Below, piece after piece: positions 8,426-15,544 of a DNA stretch of 64,000 nucleotides. The first letter of the stretch is position 1; every line of letters begins with the position of its first letter. Under the pieces are notes generated by a model. It saw nothing but the letters and a program-made list of their open reading frames with translations. It was not told the origin of the DNA and did not search any database. The position numbers and the translations under genes are program-made. Origin of the DNA: Arcanobacterium wilhelmae (lineage in GTDB: Bacteria; Actinomycetota; Actinomycetes; Actinomycetales; Actinomycetaceae); the NCBI RefSeq assembly GCF_029632765.1, contig NZ_CP121247.1:806001-870000 (forward strand). The letters are read 5' to 3'.

Positions 8426-9108
8426 TGCATCGCGATTTTCACGAATTCGATCTCGAAGGCTGGGGCGCATCGGTCGAGCCGGCTCTGCTTGAGCAGGCAC
8501 TCACGCATCGCTCGTGGGCCTTCGAACACGGCGACGCCCACAACGAGCGCCTCGAGTTTTTGGGAGATTCGATCCTCGGCGGCGTGGTGGCGCGCCGCAT
8601 CTACCTCGACTTCCCGGAGTCTGACGAAGGCGAGATGTCCAAGATCAAGGCCGCCTCTGTTTCGGAGAAATCTTTGGCGCAGATCGCTCGGCGCCTGAAC
8701 CTCGGCGAGTTCATTCGCTTGGGCAAGGGGGAGGAGCGCAGCGGTGGCCGTGAAAAGGATTCGATCCTGTCCGACACAGTGGAGGCGCTGATCGCTGCCA
8801 CGTTCCTTTCCTCCGATATTTCGGTGGTCAAGGGTGTGATCGAGCGTCACCTGTTAGTGCAGATCGAGGCAGCTTCGAAGATGGGGCCGGCGCTCGATTG
8901 GCGAACCGCTTTGGAAGAGCTGGCTCGCGCACGGGGGATTCCTGGCGAGCTTTCGTACGAGATCGTGGGCTCGGGCCCGGATCATGCTCGTTCCTATGAG
9001 GCGCACGTATTCCTCGGCGGCGTGGAGTACGGGGTGGGGACGGCTTCCAGCCAGAAGATGGCGAAGCTCGCGGCGTGCGAGAACGCCTACCATTCGATTC
9101 AGGGTTGA
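8425..9108 (+). CDS. rnc: Ribonuclease III
   Basis: Double-strand-specific endoribonuclease for rRNA processing and structured RNA decay. The 227-aa protein has the endonuclease signature NERLEFLGDSIL (about residues 36-47), the second catalytic acid region SDTVEALIAATFLS, and a C-terminal double-stranded RNA-binding domain from about residue 150 ending KMAKLAACENAYHSI. Translationally coupled to the DUF177 gene (1-nt overlap). The usual downstream mutM/smc genes are not here; an unrelated response regulator follows after about 115 nt. Confidence 0.95.
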   Translation: MHRDFHEFDLEGWGASVEPALLEQALTHRSWAFEHGDAHNERLEFLGDSILGGVVARRIYLDFPESDEGEMSKIKAASVSEKSLAQIARRLNLGEFIRLGKGEERSGGREKDSILSDTVEALIAATFLSSDISVVKGVIERHLLVQIEAASKMGPALDWRTALEELARARGIPGELSYEIVGSGPDHARSYEAHVFLGGVEYGVGTASSQKMAKLAACENAYHSIQG

Positions 9109-9222
9109 AAGTTCGCTCATAGGCTAGGCCTCGCCAGCGCGGACAATCACGCGAATGTGAGGTAGATTATTTTCTCGTAGAGGTGTGGGCCGTTCGGCCC
9201 GGCTTGTAAGAAAAGGTGAAAC

Positions 9223-9867
9223 GTGGATAAAACGAACGTGACAGTGATGATTATCGACGACCACGAGGTGGTTCGCCGCGGCATCGCAGAGGTTGTGGAA
9301 CGTGCGGACGGGCTCACTGTGGTGGCCGAAGCTGGCACGGTGGCTGAGGCGGTTCGCCGCGCAGAGCTGATGCACCCGCAAGTTGCGCTCGTGGATCTTC
9401 GCCTTCCGGACGGCACAGGTATCGATATTTTGCGCAAGTTTGCTGAAGTTGCGCCCGACGTCGCCCCGATCATCCTCACCTCCTTCGACGACGACGACGC
9501 TCTCGCCGAGGCGCTCGCCGCGGGCGCACGTGCGTACCTGCTCAAGTCGGTGCGTGGCGCCGAGATCACTGAGGTGATCCGCGCTGTTGCTGAGGGGCGT
9601 GTGCTCCTTGACGATCGCACGATTACTCGCCACCGCGAAGACCACGACGATCCGACGGTTGATCTGACGCCGTCGGAGCGCCGCGTCCTCGAGCTGATTG
9701 GCGATGGCCTGTCCAACCGCGAGATTGGCGACAAACTCGGCGTTGCGGAGAAGACGGTGAAGAACCACATCACGTCGCTGTTGGCGAAGATGGGCATGAA
9801 GCGCCGCACGCAGGTGGCCGCCTGGGTGGCCGGCCAGCGAGCCGCCGGTTGGCGCAACCAGAATTAG
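9223..9867 (+). CDS. DevR/NarL-type LuxR-family response regulator
   Basis: 214 aa. Receiver domain (about 5-125) with the acidic pair D12-D13, phosphoacceptor Asp58 (VALVDLRLPDGTG) and Lys about 107 (YLLKS). A LuxR/GerE DNA-binding domain follows (about 145-205: LTPSERRVLELIGDGLSNREIGDKL as start, KTVKNHITSLLAKMG as recognition helix). Start is GTG with an AAAAGG site. It closely resembles actinobacterial DosR/DevR, which controls hypoxia genes. The natural partner is the GAF kinase at 13919-15544, which runs towards it; the two are now separated by a transporter cassette. Confidence 0.9.
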   Translation: MDKTNVTVMIIDDHEVVRRGIAEVVERADGLTVVAEAGTVAEAVRRAELMHPQVALVDLRLPDGTGIDILRKFAEVAPDVAPIILTSFDDDDALAEALAAGARAYLLKSVRGAEITEVIRAVAEGRVLLDDRTITRHREDHDDPTVDLTPSERRVLELIGDGLSNREIGDKLGVAEKTVKNHITSLLAKMGMKRRTQVAAWVAGQRAAGWRNQN

Positions 9868-9902
9868 AGCGTTCATCAAACCAACCTATTACCTCCTCTG
9901 TG

Positions 9903-9928
9903 CTCCAGCTACAGTTTCGTAGCTGGGG
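9903..9928 (+). terminator. Hairpin after the response regulator
   Basis: 8-bp stem (9905-9912 with 9919-9926) extended by wobble pairing, 6-nt loop, about 35 nt after the stop codon. Confidence 0.5.
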
Positions 9929-9966
9929 GCACACTTCATCGCGAGCACTGGGCGGAGGCTGTGGCG

Positions 9967-10188
9967 ATGTATCACGGGGTAGATGAAACTCGGCGTTTCG
10001 TGGCACGGAGTTTCTTAGGTGTCGCTAAAAGTTTCGAACTGAGTTTAGTAATTCTGGATGGTGGGAGGACTGGGGAACTGCGAGAATGGGCCCTTGTTGA
10101 ACGTGATACTGCACTCCGGAAACGTATGTCATTACTCACTCGATATTCGTTCGCATTAGCTTGTCTCGAAAAATTGCGATCGCTATGA
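9967..10188 (+). CDS. Possible small protein (doubtful)
   Basis: 73-codon frame starting at an ATG 8 nt after GGAGG. Product is basic with no motif or membrane segment I recognise. It fills the otherwise gene-free 9868-10242 stretch and ends over the promoter of the next gene. It may be real, a decayed gene or chance; ribosome-site support is the only positive evidence. Confidence 0.25.
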   Translation: MYHGVDETRRFVARSFLGVAKSFELSLVILDGGRTGELREWALVERDTALRKRMSLLTRYSFALACLEKLRSL

Positions 10189-10189
10189 T
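10161..10189 (+). promoter_or_regulatory. Sigma70-type promoter of the secreted-protein/ABC cassette
   Basis: TTGTCT (10161-10166), 17-bp spacer, TATGAT (10184-10189): the best housekeeping promoter in the block. The predicted transcript start is about 10196. A 6-bp hairpin (10198-10203 with 10208-10213) would form at its very 5' end, which often stabilises mRNA. Confidence 0.6.
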
Positions 10190-10242
10190 TGTGATTGCTC
10201 GCAAAGATGCGAGTGATTCCCACATTGAAAGAAGATAGTGCA

Positions 10243-10634
10243 ATGAAAAAAAGAATCTTGGCGTTTTTCTGGTTGCCTTGAGTATTTTCACTGGTGCAGG
10301 TGCGGCGGTTGCTAACGCCGACACGACCCGCATCGGTGGCGATCTCAATACTTCTGGGGCTCTTGTCAAATATGACTACACCAGAACACACACGTTCAAC
10401 GGCCCGATTACAATCGACATTGACGATATGCCATCAACATATCTGCGGTTGGGTCTGCGGAACATGAAAATTGCAGGCGGCCCACAGTTTGGCCAGAGCA
10501 TCCAGTGGAATTCTGTTGGACGACACTCGTGGACAGGTGTCCGCAAGGGGACGCGTTTTGCTCTCCAAGGCCGCATGGGGGCTACCTGGTTCTGGCAGCG
10601 GGACAACCACTGGGGCGGAACGATTACCTACTGA
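10243..10634 (+). CDS. Small secreted protein, signal peptide interrupted by an apparent frameshift
   Basis: An ATG with a GAAAGAAG ribosome site opens MKKRILAFF, but this frame stops after 12 codons. The next frame then reads LVALSIFTGAGAAVANA followed by a 104-residue domain. Adding one base in A7 (10246-10252) or T5 (10264-10268) joins the two into a textbook signal peptide with cleavage after A-N-A. The only in-frame start otherwise is a poor TTG at 10278. The mature part (10320-10631) is polar and aromatic, ends with W/G-rich motifs (GATWFWQRDNHWGGTITY) and has no cysteine. I do not recognise the family; a bacteriocin-like or surface-acting peptide is possible but unproven. First gene of the cassette. 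Confidence 0.6.
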
Positions 10635-11522
10635 GTGAGTACAATGAAATCAAAAATGAGCATATTGCTCGTTGGCTCGATGGTGGCTTCTGTGGGACTG
10701 GTGGCGTGCGGAACGCACGGCACGGAACAATCACAGGATCCACCTGAAAGCCAATCAGCGCCGCTAGTCGTAGTCGAGAAACGCGATATCGCTCCGACAA
10801 TTTCACAATCCGGTGCAATCGAAAATTTGGCACCTTACGTGGTTCTGGCCCCGAACGCTGGCAGCGTCGATTCTCTCCTTGATGCTGGTACCACTGTGAA
10901 AAAAGGCCAACGAATCGCGGTGATAGCGGGAACCGAAGTTGTCGCGCCAACTGACGGGCGGGTAACAAAAACGGTGCGAAGCGGTGCTAACGTTCCAGCA
11001 GGGTTTTCAATAGCGGTTGTGGAGTCTGAGGCTTTTTCGATCCCTGTTGAATCGAAGTTGCTCAAGCACCAGTTTTCCTCTGGCGCGCAATTTTCTGGCC
11101 GCTTCCAGATTGAGGATGGAGTGGGTCCGAGCAAATGTGAAGCTGTGGTATTTCGTGAGGATTCGCGCGGAGGCAGCGAGAATGAAGGTGGATCGGGACC
11201 GGGAACCGCTGCGGCTCCGGGCCGCGCATCGTCAACTTTGCAATGTGTGATCCCTCGCAATGAGAACGTGTTTCCTGGTAGCTTGGCCACCGCTGTTCTT
11301 GTAGCGAAGACCCGTCAACAGGTCTTGGCATTGCCGGTAGAAGCTGTGGCAGGTCGTCAAGGTCATGGCGAGGTAATCGTTCATCGCGACAAAACGAAGG
11401 AGCGAGTGGCAGTTTCTCTCGGTGTCAATGATGGTGCATGGATTGAGCTGACATCTGGAGTAAAAGAAGGCGAGCAGGTCGAATCGCTTGCACCGAAACT
11501 AGATCCAGTGGGCAAACAGTGA
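10635..11522 (+). CDS. MacA/HlyD-like lipoprotein adaptor of an ABC efflux system
   Basis: 295-aa lipoprotein: signal MKSKMSILLVGSMVASV, lipobox GLVACG. Residues about 45-140 form a split biotinyl-lipoyl domain (VVLAPNAGSVDSLLDAGTTV and, later, VVAPTDGRVTKTVRSGANV) without the usual long coiled-coil hairpin. The C-terminal part has the membrane-fusion-protein beta-barrel/MP domain (ALPVEAVAGRQG, VSLGVNDGAWIELTSGVKEGEQV). Such proteins join an ABC exporter to the envelope. A GTG start directly follows the upstream stop; ATG at 10644 is an alternative. The stop overlaps the ATPase start. Confidence 0.8.
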   Translation: MSTMKSKMSILLVGSMVASVGLVACGTHGTEQSQDPPESQSAPLVVVEKRDIAPTISQSGAIENLAPYVVLAPNAGSVDSLLDAGTTVKKGQRIAVIAGTEVVAPTDGRVTKTVRSGANVPAGFSIAVVESEAFSIPVESKLLKHQFSSGAQFSGRFQIEDGVGPSKCEAVVFREDSRGGSENEGGSGPGTAAAPGRASSTLQCVIPRNENVFPGSLATAVLVAKTRQQVLALPVEAVAGRQGHGEVIVHRDKTKERVAVSLGVNDGAWIELTSGVKEGEQVESLAPKLDPVGKQ

Positions 11523-12199
11523 CACTTATTTCATTGACAGACTTAAGTGCGAACGTACAGTTGCCTGATGGGAAGTTACTGACCACCGTCGATCGCGTGA
11601 ATCTCGAAATCGAGGAAGGGCATTCGTACTCGATCATGGGCCGTTCCGGATCGGGAAAAACATCGTTAATCTCGATCATCGGGATGTTGAATATGAGGGT
11701 TGAAGGCGGATACCACTATCACGGGCGGAATGTTCGTGATCTATCTGATCGTGAACGGGCGAAGCTACGAGCAGACAAAATTGGATTCGTTTTCCAAAAC
11801 TACTCATTGATTGCGCACATGCGTGTTTGGGAGAATGTCGCGCTACCGCTGATGTACGCAAAATCCGTGCCGCGTACAGAACTACGTCCGCGTGCGCTCG
11901 AAGCTCTTGAAGAAGTCGGTTTAGCAAAACGTGCTCACGACTATCCCTCGAGGCTTTCGGGTGGAGAGCAACAGCGTGTCGCTATCGCTCGAGCCTTGGT
12001 ATCCGATCCGGAACTGATGATTTGTGACGAGCCAACTGGTGCATTGGACCGCTCGACAGGAGATCGGGTGATGGAAACTTTACTGACTCTGATCTCAGAG
12101 AAAAGTGTCACCCTTGTGATGGTCACCCATGATCGAGAGATTGCACGCATGTGTGAAAACCAGCTCGTCATGGATGTAGGGAGAGTGCGTCATGTTTAG
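11519..12199 (+). CDS. ABC transporter ATP-binding protein, MacB/LolD type
   Basis: 226-aa nucleotide-binding subunit. Walker A GRSGSGKTS (about 43-51), Q-loop VFQNYSLIAHM, signature LSGGEQQRVAIARAL, Walker B LMICDEPTGALD and H-loop VTHD are all present. The family drives MacB/FtsX-like mechanotransmission rather than ordinary transport across the membrane. GTG start overlaps the adaptor stop; its 3' end overlaps the permease start by 8 nt. Confidence 0.92.
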   Translation: MTLISLTDLSANVQLPDGKLLTTVDRVNLEIEEGHSYSIMGRSGSGKTSLISIIGMLNMRVEGGYHYHGRNVRDLSDRERAKLRADKIGFVFQNYSLIAHMRVWENVALPLMYAKSVPRTELRPRALEALEEVGLAKRAHDYPSRLSGGEQQRVAIARALVSDPELMICDEPTGALDRSTGDRVMETLLTLISEKSVTLVMVTHDREIARMCENQLVMDVGRVRHV

Positions 12200-13397
12200 G
12201 ATGGTGCTCCAAGATATTCGAACTTCTCGTTTACGTACATCGATCACGGCGTTTTCGATTTTCATTGGAGTAATCGCTGTAGTGTTCTCGGTCCTCATTG
12301 GGACGATGGGAAAGAGCTACCTCGAATCCACGATTGCGCAGAAATCCGGACGTTCGGTGACGTATAAAGCTGATCTCACTGATGCTTCTTTGACTACTAC
12401 AGCGCTCGCTCGGCTTGATCAGCGTGTCACGGCCATGAAAGGAATTGACGGAACAATCGTCATCGAGATGCCCGATACTTTGATGAGCCTGGTTCCCGGA
12501 AAGTCACAGAATTCAGACGAAGCAGCTACGGTGAACGGTCACGATACACATTCGGCGCATGTAGTTTTTACCGATCCGGAATACTCAACAGTGTATTCGG
12601 TACCGATGGACCGAGGCCAATGGTTCCAGCGGACGGATGCTCCTACGGCTGCTTCGATAATCGTCAATAAAAAACTTGCCCAAGATTTGAAAGGTGCTCA
12701 GACCGTCTCAGCTTATATTGGGAATTTACGGACGCCGATGATGATGCGGATACAGGGCGTTGTCAACGATGGGGAAATGGATGAGGCGAAAGTGTATCTT
12801 CGACACGATCAAGCCCAAACATTCTTCCGAGGGCTTGCCGAGCAAGGCAGTGTCTCACTCCGCCTTCATCCGCGCAGCGAGGGTATGAGTCAAGAAGAGG
12901 TTCGCAGTCGCGCCGCTGATATTGTTTTCGATATTTTTGGTGATCAAAAGTTTGAGTTTGTGACGACCAATGACGGAAACCAGTTCGTAGGCGTGATTGA
13001 GTTCTTGCAACTCGCCTTCCTCCTGGTATCTGCCGTGATCCTTTTCGTCTCGATGTTGGGTTTGCTCAACATCAGTATCGCGTCGACGGAACAGAAAACT
13101 CGTGAGCTCTTGATTCGACGCGCGGTTGGGGCCTCCCGAGGTTCCATTTTTGTCCTCGTGCTGTCCTCGATTGTACTTCTGACCGTGGCGGTATCGATCC
13201 TCGCCGTGGGGATCAGTGTGGTCATTGTTCAGTTTCTTCCGCTCCTTGTCCCTCACGATTCTCCAATTGATATCCCCGGGTATCCGTACACCGCTGCGAT
13301 TGCCGGGATCGGTAGCGCCGTAGTGACAGGGCTACTCGCCGGACTAATTCCTGCTTACCAAGCGGCCCGCCTAGAGCCAGCTCTTGTTCTTCGATGA
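12192..13397 (+). CDS. MacB/FtsX-type ABC permease
   Basis: 401 aa. N-terminal membrane segment (SITAFSIFIGVIAVVFSVLIG), a long extracellular MacB-like core of about 225 residues, then three C-terminal helices (LAFLLVSAVILFVSMLGLLNI; VLVLSSIVLLTVAVSILAVG; AGIGSAVVTGLLAGLIPAY). It ends in the conserved AARLEPALVLR, typical of MacB permeases. With the adaptor and ATPase it forms a MacAB-like complex for exporting or expelling a peptide or lipid-like substrate from the envelope. Bases 12192-12199 overlap the ATPase gene. Confidence 0.9.
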   Translation: MFRMVLQDIRTSRLRTSITAFSIFIGVIAVVFSVLIGTMGKSYLESTIAQKSGRSVTYKADLTDASLTTTALARLDQRVTAMKGIDGTIVIEMPDTLMSLVPGKSQNSDEAATVNGHDTHSAHVVFTDPEYSTVYSVPMDRGQWFQRTDAPTAASIIVNKKLAQDLKGAQTVSAYIGNLRTPMMMRIQGVVNDGEMDEAKVYLRHDQAQTFFRGLAEQGSVSLRLHPRSEGMSQEEVRSRAADIVFDIFGDQKFEFVTTNDGNQFVGVIEFLQLAFLLVSAVILFVSMLGLLNISIASTEQKTRELLIRRAVGASRGSIFVLVLSSIVLLTVAVSILAVGISVVIVQFLPLLVPHDSPIDIPGYPYTAAIAGIGSAVVTGLLAGLIPAYQAARLEPALVLR

Positions 13398-13418
13398 CCC
13401 TCATGTGAAAGGAATAAG

Positions 13419-13895
13419 ATGATGAAAAAGATGAGTCAAGTATTGTGTGTTTGTGTAGCTCTTGCTCTGGTGGGCGGATGTGGCACGAAAAGCACAACAT
13501 CCCAGGAAACTTCAGGAAAAACATTTATCACTCATACAGAGCTTGAACAAGAATATCGTGATTCCATCAAAAAGCTGGAGTTTCCGAAGGGCTTTAAAGT
13601 CCCGCAACAAACCACTGAAGAAATAGATGCAACATTCCAACGCGGATATGGCAACACCGTTGCTTCGTATACATGGCAATGTGCATGGCAAAAAGAATGG
13701 CTGGAACGATATGCTTCCGATTCTGATCGAGCAAATCGGGCACTGAAAGTCTTGGAAAAGGCGCCGTCGATGCCCTACCTCGATAAAGCGCATGCCGACG
13801 ATGCGACGCGGCGGATATTCAAAGAGAATATTGATAAAGCAAAACTTGGAGATCCATCGGGAATTCAAGAGGATGTGAGTGCCAATTGTAAGTAA
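13419..13895 (+). CDS. Small lipoprotein of unknown function
   Basis: 158 aa with a lipoprotein signal (VLCVCVALALVGGCG). The mature part is charged, mostly helical and contains two further cysteines (about 90 and 157) but no motif I recognise. A GAAAGGA site precedes the start, 21 nt after the permease stop, so it belongs to the same operon. By position it could be an immunity or substrate-handling lipoprotein of the cassette; this is inference only. Base composition is AT-richer than the flanking core genes. It ends 23 bp from the convergent kinase gene. Confidence 0.7.
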   Translation: MMKKMSQVLCVCVALALVGGCGTKSTTSQETSGKTFITHTELEQEYRDSIKKLEFPKGFKVPQQTTEEIDATFQRGYGNTVASYTWQCAWQKEWLERYASDSDRANRALKVLEKAPSMPYLDKAHADDATRRIFKENIDKAKLGDPSGIQEDVSANCK

Positions 13896-13918
13896 GTGCC
13901 ACAGAATCTGTCATTCCT

Positions 13919-15544
13919 TTAGCGCAGCGGTACGCTCCAGCGCATGACCGTACCTTTCGCGCCTTCACGGGGGCCAAGTGAAAACTCTCCGCGGTGTCTG
14001 CGTGCGCGCGCCGCCAGGTTTGAGGTGCCCGAGCGTCGGCCGAGCGTCGGGGTGATGCCATCACCGTCGTCGGCGACTTCCACCACCAGTTCGTCAGGGG
14101 AGGTGTCCACGTGAACAGAAACGGAAGATGCGTGCGCGTGGCGGGCTGCATTGGACAGACCTTCGCGGACAACTGCGACGACGTCGTCGGCGATATCGGC
14201 GCCGACGGCGTCGTCGATCAGTGTCATCTCGTTCTCTGTTTCGAACGGCTCGCCGTTCCACGTGATGATGAGCGAGGGTGCGAAGCCAAGGAGCTCGCGC
14301 GCCTTTGAAGCTTCGTCCGCAAGGCGCGGCGCCACCGCGGCCGAGGACTCAGAATCGCGCAGGCGGCGCACAATCGCACGGATCTGCGAGACCGAATCGT
14401 CAATCGCCTTGATCGCGTGGTTGAGAGAATCGAACACCTCAGCGGGCAGATCGCGCTGCTCGAGATCTTCCTTCACCGCAGTGATATGCATGCCGGAGGC
14501 GAACAGCTGCTGGATCGCGAGATCATGCAGATCGCGCGAGATGCGCGAGCGCTGATCGAGCTCAGCGGCAAGCTCAGAGGCGAACCGTGCCTCCGCCAGC
14601 TCGAGCGCGATCGCGGCCTGCTTCGCTGCACTCTCGCCCATCGCCAAATCGTGGAGGTTGAACTCTTTCTTCCCCGGGCGGCGCAGCAAAATAATCACGC
14701 CCTTACCAGAACCCTTCGCGATCAGCGGCGCGTAGAGAGCCGGCCCCCACTGGCGCATCTGGTCCAGGCGAATCGTGCGCAGGCGCTGCATCGAATCGAT
14801 CACCATGCCCGACTGCTCCGAGATCGTCGTTTGCGCACGCCCGTTCGGCGGGAACTCGACTCCAAGCAGATCGCCTGCATCGCCGTCGACAATCTCGCCC
14901 ACCCACGTGTTGTTAATCGAGGGGAGCACCATCACGGCCGCGTCGGCCTCGGCCGCCAGGCGCATCTCGTGCGTGATTACCTCAAGTGCTTCGTCCTCGT
15001 CCGTACCTTCGAGGAGTGCGGACACAATATGTTGGGTGGCGTTGAGCCAGCCTGCACGGTTGCGGGCCTGTGCGTACAGGCGCGAGTTGGTGACGGCGAT
15101 CGCCGCGGCCCGCGCGAGAAGGCGCATGTTCGCACCGTCGTCGTCGGTAAAACCGCCCGGTTTGTTTGTCAGGTACAAGCGCCCCCATACCTGCTGATCG
15201 ATCGGAATCGACACACCGAGGAACGAGTTGAGCGGCGGATGCTCGGGCTTGTGAGGCTTGCGTGGTTCGGGCGGCAGATCGTTGTCGATCAAGTATCCGA
15301 ACGGTGGGACACGATGGAAAAGGCCGTGGCCGCGCGGCGGGCGGCCAAGTGCTTTTGCGGTTTCCTCATCGAGCCCGGATTGGAAAAACTCCATCGTTTC
15401 GCCGTGCGAATCGAGCACGGAGATAGCGGAAAACTCGGCGCCGGTGAGCATACGCGCGGAATCGGCAAGGTAGTGGAGAGCCTTGTCGCGCTCCAGATTG
15501 CCTGTGAGGGCGAGCGCCTCGGTAATAACATCCATCAAGCTCAT
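13919..15544 (-). CDS. DevS/DosS-like GAF-domain sensor histidine kinase
   Basis: 541 aa with no membrane segment. GAF-A spans about 20-155 and GAF-B about 175-320. A HisKA_3 dimerisation domain follows, with phosphoacceptor His340 (SRISRDLHDLAIQQLF), then a C-terminal ATPase domain (EGLSNAARHAHAS N-box, VADDGDGI). In GAF-A, His102 in EHPPLNSFLG lines up by motif with the proximal haem ligand of mycobacterial DosS (inference from memory of the family). Haem-based O2 or redox sensing is therefore likely. It overlaps the cydC stop by 4 nt, so it is the last gene of cydABDC. The cognate regulator is most likely the one at 9223-9867. Confidence 0.9.
   Translation of the reverse strand: MSLMDVITEALALTGNLERDKALHYLADSARMLTGAEFSAISVLDSHGETMEFFQSGLDEETAKALGRPPRGHGLFHRVPPFGYLIDNDLPPEPRKPHKPEHPPLNSFLGVSIPIDQQVWGRLYLTNKPGGFTDDDGANMRLLARAAAIAVTNSRLYAQARNRAGWLNATQHIVSALLEGTDEDEALEVITHEMRLAAEADAAVMVLPSINNTWVGEIVDGDAGDLLGVEFPPNGRAQTTISEQSGMVIDSMQRLRTIRLDQMRQWGPALYAPLIAKGSGKGVIILLRRPGKKEFNLHDLAMGESAAKQAAIALELAEARFASELAAELDQRSRISRDLHDLAIQQLFASGMHITAVKEDLEQRDLPAEVFDSLNHAIKAIDDSVSQIRAIVRRLRDSESSAAVAPRLADEASKARELLGFAPSLIITWNGEPFETENEMTLIDDAVGADIADDVVAVVREGLSNAARHAHASSVSVHVDTSPDELVVEVADDGDGITPTLGRRSGTSNLAARARRHRGEFSLGPREGAKGTVMRWSVPLR

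Noticed and set aside
10278..10634. Lactococcin 972-type bacteriocin
   Set aside because: The small secreted protein shares Trp/Gly richness, but I cannot match the family's conserved residues, and no DUF1430-type membrane protein is present. Left as unknown.
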